In this document: positions 16,751-25,744 of the stretch, piece after piece
Numbering within the stretch: the first letter of the stretch is position 1
Layout: every line of letters starts with the position of its first letter
From: an uncultured Clostridia bacterium
Lineage (GTDB): Bacteria > Bacillota > Clostridia > TANB77 > CAG-508
Reading direction: 5' to 3'
NCBI GenBank assembly: GCA_947588885.1
Contig: CANQAH010000008.1
Coordinates: 1-40,030, forward strand
Length of the DNA: 40,030 bases
Translations under genes and position numbers: made by a program
Notes under the pieces: model-generated
What the model was told of the DNA's origin: nothing
Database searches by the model: none
What the model saw: only the letters and a program-made list of their open reading frames with translations

Positions 16751-19700
16751 ATGCAGAAGGTTAAAGATATATTTAGTGATTATTTAAATAAACAAGAAAA
16801 GATTAATGAAGCTGAATTTGTAAAAGCTGACTTGTATAAGAAAAGTAATAAACTAGAAATATATTTAATTAGCCAAGAGAGAATCTTAATAGATGAATTA
16901 TCTAATTTTGAAGATTTTATTATAAAAAGATTTAATGTACAAAGAGCATTAATTGAAATTCAATATTCAGAAAATGCAGAGATAGAAATGAATATTGAAG
17001 AAGATTGGCCTAAAATTGTTACATATATGTCAAAGAAAGAGCCTATGACTAGAGCAATATTAAGAAATAGTACTGTTAAAGTTGATAACAGTACTATTTC
17101 TGTTGAGCTTAAAATAAAAGGAAAGGATTTACTATGTTCTAAGAAATTTGATAAAGGATTAGAACATTTAATATCAAATTTATATAACAGAAGAGTTAAA
17201 GTAATTTACGAAGAAAATGAGCAAACAAGTAAAGAAGAATATGATAAATATTTAAAAACACAGGAACATGAGGCAATTTTACATCTACAAGAATTGGCTA
17301 AAAAAGAAGCAGAAGAAAGAGCAAATAGAGTGGAAACAGTACATTCAACTACTCCAGAAAACGAAGAACAAGTTTCTAAAAGTAGTAGTGATGGATTAAT
17401 TTTTGGTAAAACAGCTAATTTCAAAAGCAAATTTGCTAATATTGCAGATATTAATGATAGCACTACAAAAGTTAATATTGAAGGTGAAATTGCTAGTGTA
17501 AGTACAAGAGATATAAAAAATAATAGAACAATTTTAAGCTTTAATGTTGATGATGGAAAAGCAAATATTATTTGTAAAGCATTTGTAGATTCTAATTTGA
17601 CAGCAGGAATCCTTGAAAAATTAAAAGAAGGACAAGGTGTTAAAGTTGATGGTAATGCAAAGTTTGATGATTATGCTAATGAAATTACTATAATTGCAAA
17701 CAATGCTGTTACATCTTCATTTAAACTTGAAGGAAGCGGAGAAGAAGAAAAAGCAGAAACAAGTGGAGAGCAAAGTCCATTAATATATGGAAGAACGACA
17801 ACAATAAAAACACCAATGTATAAAATTATTGATATTAATAATGATACTGATAAGGTTTGCTTAGAAGGAGAAGTAATCAGTACAGATACTCGTGATATAA
17901 AAGGTGATAGAACTATTATAATGTTTAATCTTTATGATGGTAGTAGTACTATGACAATAAAAGTATTTGCAGAGACTAAGAAAACAAAAGAAATTTTGGG
18001 CAGATTGAAAAAGGCAAAAGGAATAAAAATTGATGGTGTCGCTAAATATGATAATTTTGCAAAAGAAATTACTATAATGGCAAATACTGTTATTGAAACA
18101 CAAGGAAAATCAAAAGTAAAAAGAATGGATAACTCTGAAGAAAAAAGAGTTGAACTTCATATGCATACTCAAATGAGTCAAATGGACGCTATTACGTCAG
18201 CAGAAGATTTATTAAAAAGAGCTATAAGTTGGGGATGGAAATCTATTGCAATTACAGATCATGGTGTTGTTCAAAGTTTCCCTGAAGCTCATAAATTTTT
18301 AGGAAAATCAAATGCAGATTTAAAAGTTATTTATGGAGTTGAAGCATATTTTGTACCTGATAAGAATCCTAGTGTTGTATATCCGAAAAAACAAAATATT
18401 GATGGAGAATATTGCGTTTTAGATTTGGAGACAACAGGATTATCTTTTAGAACAGAAAAAATTACTGAAGTAGGTATCATAAAAATTAGAAATGGTGAAA
18501 TTGTTGATGAATTTGAATGTTTTGTAAATCCTGAAAAACCTATACCACAAGAAGTTGTTGAAGTAACACATATTACTGATGAAATGGTAAAAGATGCTGA
18601 AACAATAGATAAAGTAATTCCTAAAATTATTGATTTCATAGGTGATAGTGTTTTAGTAGCACATAATGCTGATTTTGATATTGGATTTCTAAAACATAAT
18701 TTTGCAGAATATGGTTATGATTTGGAAAATACATATATTGATACATTAAGACTTGCTAAAGTAATTTTTCCAGATATGAAAAAATATAAATTAGGATTAA
18801 TTGCTGAAAAATTAGAAATTAAAGTAGATGTTGCACATCGTGCATTAGATGATGTTAAGACATTAGTTCAAGTATTTAATGTAATGATTGAAAAACTAAA
18901 GGAAAATGGGGCAAAAACAGTTAATGATATAGACAATTGTATTGGAAATGATGCAGATTCATATAAAAAGTTGCCTTCTTATCATGCAATAATACTTGCA
19001 AAAGATTATGTTGGACTAAAAAACTTATATAAACTTATTTCTTATTCTCATTTAAATTATTTTTATAAAAAGCCACGTATATTAAAAAGTTTATTTGAAA
19101 AATATAGAGAAGGACTTATTTTAGGAAGTGCATGTGAAGCAGGAGAATTATATAGAGCGATTGTTGCAGGAAGACCTGAAGAAGAAATTGAAGAAATAGC
19201 AAAATATTATGATTATTTGGAAATTCAACCAATTGGCAATAACGAATATATGGTTAGAAATGGTACAGTTGCTGATGATTTTGAACTACAAAATATAAAT
19301 AGAAAAATTGTTGAACTTGGAGAAAAACTAAATAAATTAGTTGTTGCAACTTGTGATGTTCACTTTATGGATCCACAAGATGAAATATATAGACGTATTC
19401 TTCAAGCTGGTCAAAAATATGATGATGCAGATTTTCAAGCGCCATTATATTTGCGTACAACAGAGGAAATGCTTGATGAATTTGCATATTTAGGTGAAGA
19501 AAAAGCATATGAAGTTGTTGTAACAAACACAAATAAAATTGCTGATATGTGTGATAAAATTAGCCCAATATCTGATGAAAAATGTCCACCACACATTGAA
19601 GGATGTGAACAAACAATAAAAGATATTGCATATAATAAAGCACATGAATTGTATGGAGAACAATTACCAGAAATTGTGCAAACTAGATTAGATAAAGAGC

Positions 19701-21472
19701 TTGATTCTATTATAAAAAATGGATTTTCAGTTATGTATATTATTGCTCAAAAGCTAGTTTGGAAATCTAATGAAGACGGATATATAGTTGGTTCCAGAGG
19801 TTCAGTTGGTTCTTCTTTTGTTGCTAATATGACTGGTATAACAGAAGTTAATTCATTACAAGCACATTATAGATGTCCAAATTGTAAATATTCTGATTTT
19901 ACAGATTATGGTGTAAAAAATGGTTTTGATTTACCTGATAAAGATTGTCCAAAATGTGGGCATAAGCTTGATAAAGACGGAATGGATATACCTTTTGAAA
20001 CATTCCTTGGATTTAATGGAGATAAAGAACCAGATATAGACCTTAATTTCTCTGGAGAATATCAGGCAAAAGCTCATAAATATACAGAAGTAATATTTGG
20101 AAAGGGTACAACTTTCAAAGCTGGAACTGTTGGTACTGTTGCAGATAAAACTGCTTTTGGATATGTTAAAAATTATTTTGAAGAAAGACATATACCAGTT
20201 ACTAATGCTGAAATAGCAAGACTTTCAGTTGGTTGTACAGGAATTAAAAGAACAACAGGACAGCATCCTGGAGGAATAATAGTTGTGCCAAAAGGAAGAG
20301 AAATATTTGAATTTTGTCCAGTTCAGCATCCAGCAGATGATCCAAATTCAGATATAATAACAACACATTTTGATTATCACTCAATAGATCAGAACTTGTT
20401 AAAGCTAGATATTCTAGGACATGATGATCCTACAATGATTCGTATGTTATTTGATTTGACTGGATTTGATCCTACAAAGGTTCCTCTTGATGATAAAGAA
20501 ACTATGTCAATTTTTTCATCAACAGAAGCTTTAGGAGTTACACCAGAACAGATACATTCAGAAGTAGGAACATTTGGAGTTCCTGAATTTGGAACGAAAT
20601 TTGTTAGAGGAATGCTTGTTGATACTAAACCAAAAACTTTTGATGAGCTTATTCGTATTTCTGGTTTATCACATGGTACAGATGTATGGTTAAACAATGC
20701 TCAAGACTTAATAAATGCTGGAACCATAACATTGGAAGATGCTATTTGCTGTAGAGATGATATTATGATTTACCTAATAAAAAAAGGATTGCCACCAAAT
20801 CCATCATTTAAAATAATGGAGACAGTTCGTAAAGGTAAAGCATTGAAAGATCCAGAAAAGTGGGCTGAATATAAAGAATTAATGAAAGAACATGATGTAC
20901 CAGATTGGTATATAAAATCTTGTGAAAAGATTAAATACATGTTCCCAAAGGCACATGCTGCAGCATATGTAACAAATGCTTTTAGAATTGCATGGTTTAA
21001 AGTTCATAACCCAGTAGCATATTATACAGCATATTTTACAATTAGAGCAGATGGATTTGATTATGACCTTATGTGTAATGGAAAAGAAAAAGTTATGAAT
21101 AAAATGCGTGAAATAGATTTAGCAGGAAATGCAGCTCTTCCAAAAGATAAAGATATGTATCCAATTTTGGAACTTGTTTTAGAAATGTATGAACGTGGAA
21201 TACAATTTTTACCAGTTGATTTATATGAATCAGATGCGACAAAATTTAAAATAGAAGATGGAAAAATAAGACCACCATTAAATAGTGTCCCTGGTTTAGG
21301 AACTGTTGCTGCAGTAAGTATTCAAGAAGCACGTGAAGAAGAAAAGTTTATGTGTATTGATGATTTACAGATGAGAGGAAAAGTTGGAAAATCTGTTATT
21401 GAGGTTTTGGCTAAAGAGGGATGTTTGGAGGGGATGACGCAGAGTAATCAGATGTCGTTGTTTGCAATGTAG
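16751..21472 (+). CDS. polC: DNA polymerase III alpha subunit, Gram-positive PolC
   Basis: The replicative polymerase with built-in 3'-5' exonuclease. Order: N-terminal domain (1-205), two successive OB-fold modules (about 212-325 and 341-448), PHP domain starting at VELHMHT (H470, H472), DEDD exonuclease from about 553 with DLETTG (D558, E560) and HNADFDIGFL, return to PHP, then palm/fingers with GSRGSVGSSF, a zinc site C1042/C1045/C1066/C1069 and catalytic PDIDL (D1095, D1097), and a C-terminal HhH/tau-binding region. At 1573 aa it exceeds the usual roughly 1440 by about one OB module. Last gene of the pyrH operon. Confidence 0.97.
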   Translation: MQKVKDIFSDYLNKQEKINEAEFVKADLYKKSNKLEIYLISQERILIDELSNFEDFIIKRFNVQRALIEIQYSENAEIEMNIEEDWPKIVTYMSKKEPMTRAILRNSTVKVDNSTISVELKIKGKDLLCSKKFDKGLEHLISNLYNRRVKVIYEENEQTSKEEYDKYLKTQEHEAILHLQELAKKEAEERANRVETVHSTTPENEEQVSKSSSDGLIFGKTANFKSKFANIADINDSTTKVNIEGEIASVSTRDIKNNRTILSFNVDDGKANIICKAFVDSNLTAGILEKLKEGQGVKVDGNAKFDDYANEITIIANNAVTSSFKLEGSGEEEKAETSGEQSPLIYGRTTTIKTPMYKIIDINNDTDKVCLEGEVISTDTRDIKGDRTIIMFNLYDGSSTMTIKVFAETKKTKEILGRLKKAKGIKIDGVAKYDNFAKEITIMANTVIETQGKSKVKRMDNSEEKRVELHMHTQMSQMDAITSAEDLLKRAISWGWKSIAITDHGVVQSFPEAHKFLGKSNADLKVIYGVEAYFVPDKNPSVVYPKKQNIDGEYCVLDLETTGLSFRTEKITEVGIIKIRNGEIVDEFECFVNPEKPIPQEVVEVTHITDEMVKDAETIDKVIPKIIDFIGDSVLVAHNADFDIGFLKHNFAEYGYDLENTYIDTLRLAKVIFPDMKKYKLGLIAEKLEIKVDVAHRALDDVKTLVQVFNVMIEKLKENGAKTVNDIDNCIGNDADSYKKLPSYHAIILAKDYVGLKNLYKLISYSHLNYFYKKPRILKSLFEKYREGLILGSACEAGELYRAIVAGRPEEEIEEIAKYYDYLEIQPIGNNEYMVRNGTVADDFELQNINRKIVELGEKLNKLVVATCDVHFMDPQDEIYRRILQAGQKYDDADFQAPLYLRTTEEMLDEFAYLGEEKAYEVVVTNTNKIADMCDKISPISDEKCPPHIEGCEQTIKDIAYNKAHELYGEQLPEIVQTRLDKELDSIIKNGFSVMYIIAQKLVWKSNEDGYIVGSRGSVGSSFVANMTGITEVNSLQAHYRCPNCKYSDFTDYGVKNGFDLPDKDCPKCGHKLDKDGMDIPFETFLGFNGDKEPDIDLNFSGEYQAKAHKYTEVIFGKGTTFKAGTVGTVADKTAFGYVKNYFEERHIPVTNAEIARLSVGCTGIKRTTGQHPGGIIVVPKGREIFEFCPVQHPADDPNSDIITTHFDYHSIDQNLLKLDILGHDDPTMIRMLFDLTGFDPTKVPLDDKETMSIFSSTEALGVTPEQIHSEVGTFGVPEFGTKFVRGMLVDTKPKTFDELIRISGLSHGTDVWLNNAQDLINAGTITLEDAICCRDDIMIYLIKKGLPPNPSFKIMETVRKGKALKDPEKWAEYKELMKEHDVPDWYIKSCEKIKYMFPKAHAAAYVTNAFRIAWFKVHNPVAYYTAYFTIRADGFDYDLMCNGKEKVMNKMREIDLAGNAALPKDKDMYPILELVLEMYERGIQFLPVDLYESDATKFKIEDGKIRPPLNSVPGLGTVAAVSIQEAREEEKFMCIDDLQMRGKVGKSVIEVLAKEGCLEGMTQSNQMSLFAM

Positions 21473-21476
21473 GGGC

Positions 21477-21648
21477 GTTCGCACAAGAATATTCATCTTA
21501 CGTCGTTAAAAGTTAGCTTGAAAATCCTCAACGTATCTACATACGCCTCCGGTTTTCAACTAACTTTTGCCTAGTAATCTAAACATTCTTGTGCGAACCT
21601 GATGACGGAGAGGTGTACATATGTGACATTTTAGTGTAGGCGAAAGAA
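21477..21648. repeat. large hairpin repeat unit, copy 1
   Basis: Starts 4 nt after the polC stop. Outer perfect 14-bp arms GTTCGCACAAGAAT (21477-21490) and ATTCTTGTGCGAAC (21585-21598) enclose an inner stem: AAAAGTTAG, TTGAAAA, CC and CGTAT pairing with ATACG, GG, TTTTCAA and CTAACTTTT. A non-palindromic tail, CTGATGACGGAGAGGTGTAC and onward, leads into the 67-bp repeat. Confidence 0.85.
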
Positions 21649-21715
21649 GAACAAAAGCGGACAATATACAATCTGCAAAAGAGAAAATTATTCTGAATCG
21701 TCCGCGTCTTTGTTC
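21649..21715. repeat. 67-bp CGGACAAT palindromic repeat, copy 3
   Basis: Arms GAACAAAAGCGGAC and GTCCGCGTCTTTGTTC. Opposite orientation to copies 1 and 2. Nearly identical to copy 4. Confidence 0.9.
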
Positions 21716-21804
21716 TAAGCGCCAAATTTTTGTTAAAAAATTTGTGTGCAAATTTGGCGAAGCTTTCATATAATAGGAAATGCGGAGCATTTTCCTATTA
21801 TATG
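21716..21804. repeat. AAATTT hairpin module plus TAATAGGAAA palindrome
   Basis: GCGCCAAATTT pairs with AAATTTGGCG around TTGTTAAAAAATTTGTGTGC, then CATATAATAGGAAA and TTTCCTATTATATG around TGCGGAGCAT (21767-21804). Confidence 0.85.
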
Positions 21805-21929
21805 GAAATCCTCGACGTATCTATATACGCCTCCGGTGTTCCAACTAACTTTTGCCTAGCAATATAAACATTTTAATGAAAACCTGATGACAGAAAGATG
21901 TGGTTACGTGATATTTAAGCGTAGGTAAA
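21805..21929. repeat. large hairpin repeat unit, copy 2 (left arm missing)
   Basis: Matches copy 1 from AAATCCTCGACGTATCTA through CGGTGTTCCAACTAACTTTT and the GATGACAGAAAGATG tail, but its 5' stem arm is replaced by the preceding palindrome, so it cannot form the full hairpin. More diverged than copies 1 and 3. Confidence 0.75.
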
Positions 21930-22067
21930 AATTAAACTTGAAATCCTCATGTACCTATGTACACTCCGGTGTTTTAATTTGATTTTTGCCTAGTAATCTA
22001 AATATTCTTGTGTGAACCTGGTGACGGAGAGGTGTATTTACGTGAAATTTTAGTATAGGTGAAAGAA
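21930..22067. repeat. large hairpin repeat unit, copy 3
   Basis: Left arm AAAAATTAAACTTGAAATCC and right arm CCGGTGTTTTAATTTGATTTTT around GTACCTATGTAC, then the CTGGTGACGGAGAGGTGTAT tail. Stem sequence differs from copy 1 while pairing is kept. Confidence 0.8.
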
Positions 22068-22186
22068 GAACAAAAGTGGACAATATACAATTTGCAAAAG
22101 AGAAAATTATTCTGAATAGTCCGCGTCTTTGTTCTAAGCGCCAAATTTTTGTTAAAAAATTTGTGTGCAAATTGGGCAAAAGAAAG
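22068..22186. repeat. 67-bp CGGACAAT repeat, copy 4, with AAATTT module
   Basis: GAACAAAAGTGGACAA to GTCCGCGTCTTTGTTC (22068-22134), then GCGCCAAATTT and a second arm ending CAAATTGGGC. No TAATAGGAAA palindrome follows; the next gene's RBS begins right after. Confidence 0.88.
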
Positions 22187-22195
22187 GAGTTTGAA

Positions 22196-22498
22196 ATGGG
22201 CGATTATGGTTTATTATTTACCTGGCAAGCTGGTGTAATATATCTTTTAATAATAAATATTGTTGGATTTTTTGCAATGTGGATAGATAAAGTAAAAGCT
22301 AAAAGAGGTTCATGGAGAATTCCTGAAAATACATTATTTACAATAACTCTACTTGGTGGAGGTTTTGGAACAATTGCCGGAATGTATACATTTAGACATA
22401 AAACTAAAAAATTAAGATTTACAATTGGATTTCCAGTGATTTTATTTACAGAAATTTTTTTATTTTTCTATATTATGATTAAATATGTATGGAAATAG
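22196..22498 (+). CDS. DUF1294 small membrane protein
   Basis: 100 aa with about three membrane helices; function unknown. The sequence WIDKVKAKRGSWRIPE followed by LLGGGFGTIAGMYTFRHKT is characteristic of the DUF1294 family. The ATG at 22196 follows AAAGGAG with 6-nt spacing. An upstream in-frame GTG at 22076 lies inside the palindromic repeat and is rejected. No promoter is evident nearer than the repeat block, so transcription may come from within the repeats or through from polC. Confidence 0.88.
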   Translation: MGDYGLLFTWQAGVIYLLIINIVGFFAMWIDKVKAKRGSWRIPENTLFTITLLGGGFGTIAGMYTFRHKTKKLRFTIGFPVILFTEIFLFFYIMIKYVWK

Positions 22499-22499
22499 C

Positions 22500-22537
22500 A
22501 AAACAACAGCAGAATTAACTGCTGTCGTTTTGTTGTT
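22500..22537. terminator. bidirectional terminator between convergent genes
   Basis: AAAACAACAGCAG (22500-22512)/CTGCTGTCGTTTT (22519-22531), T-rich on both sides. Serves the DUF1294 gene and the 59-aa minus-strand gene. Confidence 0.8.
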
Positions 22538-22717
22538 TTACCGACCATATGTATTAAGATATTCTTCAAATGTCATGAATTCGTCATCCTCATGTTCTCG
22601 AATATGGTTTCCCATTGCTTCGAAGATTGCTAGAAAGTATGTCCGACGGAGGATAGACGGAATCCGTTCCAATTCGTATCTTAGTTGGTCTGAATAAGTC
22701 ATTTCCCAAAAGTCCAT
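22538..22717 (-). CDS. hypothetical 59-aa protein, small acidic
   Basis: A short minus-strand gene starting MDFWEMTYSDQLRYELERIP and ending in EEYLNTYGR. It has a full AAAGGAGG ribosome binding site 6 nt before its ATG, a TTGATA-17-TATAAT promoter (22765-22793) and a terminator. The product is probably helical (IPSILRRTYFLAIFEAMGNHIREH), acidic in its C-terminal third, without membrane segment. Family not recognised. Codon use (CGG, TCC, GTC, CGA) is richer in G/C than its neighbours, like the 77-, 300- and 248-aa genes. A plus-strand ORF over the same interval is only its shadow. Confidence 0.75.
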   Translation of the reverse strand: MDFWEMTYSDQLRYELERIPSILRRTYFLAIFEAMGNHIREHEDDEFMTFEEYLNTYGR

Positions 22718-22741
22718 AGTGGACCTCCTTTCAAGATGCGG

Positions 22742-22772
22742 TTGACAATAACTTACATGAGATTATTATAAT
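22742..22772 (+). promoter_or_regulatory. possible promoter of recG
   Basis: Consensus TTGACA (22742-22747) with TATAAT at 22767-22772 (19-bp spacer) or ATTATA at 17 bp. It overlaps the opposite promoter. Confidence 0.45.
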
Positions 22773-22793
22773 ATGTTTTCCAGATTTTATCAA
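22765..22793 (-). promoter_or_regulatory. promoter of the 59-aa gene
   Basis: Minus strand TTGATA (22793-22788), 17-bp spacer, TATAAT (22770-22765). Shares its -10 bases with the plus-strand -10. Confidence 0.65.
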
Positions 22794-22813
22794 TTGGTAG
22801 GTGAAAAAATAAA

Positions 22814-24859
22814 GTGGATTTAAATAAAAATATACAATTTATTAAAGGTGTAGGAGAAGCAAGAGCTAAATTATTGAATAGACTAGGTATTTTTAATTTA
22901 GATGATTTAATTTCTTATTTTCCTAGAGATTATGAAGATAGAAGTAAACCTAAAAAAATAGAAGAACTTGTTGATGGTGAGGATGCTTTAATTGAAGTAA
23001 TGCCAGTTACAAGAGTAAATGTGGCAAGAATAAGAAGTAATATGACAATTGTAAAAATGAATGTAAGGGATGATACTGGAATTTGTCAAATAACATGGTT
23101 TAATCAACCATATTTAAAAAACATGTTCAAACCTGGTGAATACTATAAATTTTACGGAAGAGTTTCAAAAAAAGGAAATAGAATAGAAATAAATTCACCT
23201 GTTTATGATAAAGAAGATAATACTAGAAATACCGGAAAAATTATACCAATCTATCCATCAACTTATAATTTACCACAAACAACTTTAAGAAAAATAATTG
23301 AAAATGGATTATCAGAAATTGATGGAAAATTACCTGAAACACTTCCAACACATATTTTAAAAGATTATGGATTATGTGATATAAATACAGCTATTTCTCA
23401 AATACATTTTCCTAAAACTTTTGAAGATTTTAATATTGCAAGAAAAAGATTAGTTTTTGAAGAATTATTTTCAATGCAACTTGCACTTCTAGCTTTGAAA
23501 AATCAATATACAAAAGATGTTAAAGGAATAGAATTTGATAAAAAAATTAAAATGTCTGATGTTATAAATACTTTACCTTTTTCACTTACAAAAGCTCAAA
23601 TTAGAGTTTTAGAAGAAATTGATTCTGATATGGAAAAGGCAAAACCGATGAATAGATTATTACAGGGAGATGTTGGTTCAGGAAAAACTATTGTAGCTAT
23701 GATTGCGGCATACAAATGTGTTAAATCTGGTTATCAAGCTGCAATTATGGCACCAACTGCAATTTTAGCAACTCAGCACTTAGAAAATTTTAGGAATATA
23801 TTAGATAAGTTTGGTATTAAAAGTGAATTATTAATAAGCGGTATTACTAAAAAGAAGAAAGATGAAATTTTAGAAAAATTAAGAAATGGCGAAATAGATA
23901 TTATTATTGGAACACATGCTTTATTAGAAGAAAACGTAGTATTTAAAAATTTAGGATTAGTTGTTACTGATGAACAACATCGTTTTGGTGTAAGACAAAG
24001 AAGCATAATTGCTGAAAAAGGAAGTAATCCTGATGTACTTGTTATGACTGCAACACCAATTCCTAGAACTTTAGCACTTATACTTTATGGTGATCTAGAT
24101 ATTTCAATTATTGATGAATTACCACCTAATAGAAAGAAAATTGATACATTCGCAGTTACAAAAGGAATGGATGAAAGAGTTAACAATTTTATAAAAAAGC
24201 AAATTGATGAAGGAAGACAAGCATATATTGTGTGTCCTTTAGTTGAAGAAAATGAAGAAATAAATGCAAAATCTGTCTTAGAACTTGCTGAAAATTATAA
24301 AACGAAAATATTTAAAGACTATAGGGTTGAATATTTACATGGAAAGATGAAGCAAAAAGAAAAAGACTCAATAATGGAAGAATTTAAAAATGGAAAAATA
24401 GATATACTTATTTCAACAACTGTTATTGAAGTTGGAGTAGATGTTCCAAATAGTAATATTATGGTTATAGAAAATGCGGAAAGATTTGGACTTGCTCAAC
24501 TTCATCAGTTACGTGGTAGAGTTGGAAGAGGAGAATATCAATCTTATTGCATTTTAAAATATAATGGAAGTTCAGATGTTATTAGACAAAGAATGAAAGT
24601 AATGACTACTACTAATGATGGATTTGTTATTTCTGAGAAAGATTTGGAATTAAGAGGAACTGGCGAGTTTTTTGGAACTAGACAGCATGGTATACCAGAA
24701 TTTAAAATAGCAAATTTATTTGAAGACATTCAAACTTTAAAGTCAGTACAATCTATTGCTGTAAAAATAATTGACAAAGATCCTAAGCTTGAAAAAAATG
24801 AAAATGCATTATTAAAAAATCTTGTAGATAAAAAATTCAAAAATAGGATAGAAATATAA
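22814..24859 (+). CDS. recG: ATP-dependent DNA helicase RecG
   Basis: Branch-migrating helicase for stalled forks and recombination intermediates. 681 aa, family length. Starts at GTG after a GGTAGGTG region. The N-terminal wedge/OB domain contains IKGVGEARAKLLNRLGI and FPRDYEDRS; helicase motifs include Walker A LLQGDVGSGKT, DEQH box in VVTDEQHRFGVRQR, MTATPIPRTL, ISTTVIEVGVDVPN and QLRGRVGRG, and the C-terminal FFGTRQHG wedge motif. No operon partner; a minus-strand gene is divergent. Confidence 0.97.
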   Translation: MDLNKNIQFIKGVGEARAKLLNRLGIFNLDDLISYFPRDYEDRSKPKKIEELVDGEDALIEVMPVTRVNVARIRSNMTIVKMNVRDDTGICQITWFNQPYLKNMFKPGEYYKFYGRVSKKGNRIEINSPVYDKEDNTRNTGKIIPIYPSTYNLPQTTLRKIIENGLSEIDGKLPETLPTHILKDYGLCDINTAISQIHFPKTFEDFNIARKRLVFEELFSMQLALLALKNQYTKDVKGIEFDKKIKMSDVINTLPFSLTKAQIRVLEEIDSDMEKAKPMNRLLQGDVGSGKTIVAMIAAYKCVKSGYQAAIMAPTAILATQHLENFRNILDKFGIKSELLISGITKKKKDEILEKLRNGEIDIIIGTHALLEENVVFKNLGLVVTDEQHRFGVRQRSIIAEKGSNPDVLVMTATPIPRTLALILYGDLDISIIDELPPNRKKIDTFAVTKGMDERVNNFIKKQIDEGRQAYIVCPLVEENEEINAKSVLELAENYKTKIFKDYRVEYLHGKMKQKEKDSIMEEFKNGKIDILISTTVIEVGVDVPNSNIMVIENAERFGLAQLHQLRGRVGRGEYQSYCILKYNGSSDVIRQRMKVMTTTNDGFVISEKDLELRGTGEFFGTRQHGIPEFKIANLFEDIQTLKSVQSIAVKIIDKDPKLEKNENALLKNLVDKKFKNRIEI

Positions 24860-24908
24860 TGTTATGTCGAAGAATGTTGAAATATGCGGTAAAAATGACT
24901 TGAAAAAT

Positions 24909-24937
24909 TTGAAATATTTACACAAAAATGGTATAAT
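24909..24937 (+). promoter_or_regulatory. promoter of the 248-aa gene
   Basis: TTGAAA (24909-24914), 17-bp spacer, TATAAT (24932-24937). Leader of about 54 nt. Confidence 0.75.
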
Positions 24938-24997
24938 GAATATTGCAACTCGTTGATAAAACGCCAAGTATTTTGGCTAGAACACAGGAGGAAAAAA

Positions 24998-25744
24998 ATG
25001 CAAGAAGCAAACAAACGGAAACTGAAGATTGACTTCGGTGACAGAAACAGATTGCATACGGCAATCGAAAGCACTATCAGACGGGAAGGGATACCATCAG
25101 ATCTTTTTGGAAAAGACCTGATCAGAGGCACGATAATTGGTTTAATCGAGCATCCGGATTATTCAATGGACGTTGCGATTGAAAAAGCAGCGGAACATTG
25201 TAGAATTATCGGAAATCGTATCAGCGTGAAAAGAGCGGTATATGAAATGACTGAGTGTTATTTAGCAAGCTGGGATGCCGCTGAACTGCTGCCTGAATCA
25301 AGCGAAAGCAATATTTACGAGCTCGATCGTATCATAGAGATGTGGTATGGCAAAAAGGACTCAGAACGTGCCTATCAGAAGGCAATGACTTTTGTGACGG
25401 AAGTGACAAAAGGGCTTATCTACGAAATACAGAAAGCTTTTTGTTATACTGTCACACTTGATTCCATTGAAAAAAGAGGATTAAACCTGCGTGAACTGGC
25501 AGTTGATATCCTTAAAAATATGGTTTTTAAAAAGCTCATGGCTGATGAGTCTACGATGGAATGTATGTATGAATATGCGTACAGAAAGTCTGTGTGGGGC
25601 GACGAAAAGGATATAAAAAAGATCATGAATGTTGTGGATGGATATTGTGAATCGATTATCCCTGATGATTGCAAAAATGTATATGAATATGCGTGCAGAA
25701 TTGCCGATGAAATCTATTCTTGCAAAGAGACCTCTCCCAGCTAA
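24998..25744 (+). CDS. hypothetical protein with Spo0A C-terminal-like domain, probably acquired
   Basis: 248 aa from the ATG at 24998, which has ACAGGAGG 7 nt upstream; an in-frame TTG at 24953 precedes the RBS and is rejected. Residues about 18-90 (IRREGIPSDLFGKDLIRGTI, LIEHPDYSM, then an NRISVKRAVYEMTE helix) resemble in pattern the Spo0A DNA-binding domain, which has IGVPAHIKGYQYLRDAI, EDP and RVERAIRHAIE at the same spacing. No receiver domain is present. Residues 110-240 are helical and unrecognised. Assignment is by eye and tentative; a regulator is the natural reading. G/C-richer codons than recG and the following genes, own promoter and terminator. Confidence 0.65.
   Translation: MQEANKRKLKIDFGDRNRLHTAIESTIRREGIPSDLFGKDLIRGTIIGLIEHPDYSMDVAIEKAAEHCRIIGNRISVKRAVYEMTECYLASWDAAELLPESSESNIYELDRIIEMWYGKKDSERAYQKAMTFVTEVTKGLIYEIQKAFCYTVTLDSIEKRGLNLRELAVDILKNMVFKKLMADESTMECMYEYAYRKSVWGDEKDIKKIMNVVDGYCESIIPDDCKNVYEYACRIADEIYSCKETSPS

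Noticed and set aside
22076-22195. N-terminal extension of the DUF1294 gene from a GTG at 22076
   Set aside because: It reads through the 67-bp repeat and AAATTT module; the ATG at 22196 has a proper RBS and gives the family's usual length.
22485-22697. 70-aa plus-strand ORF downstream of the DUF1294 gene
   Set aside because: It overlaps the terminator and the previous gene and is a shadow of the minus-strand 59-aa gene, which has RBS, promoter and foreign codon use.
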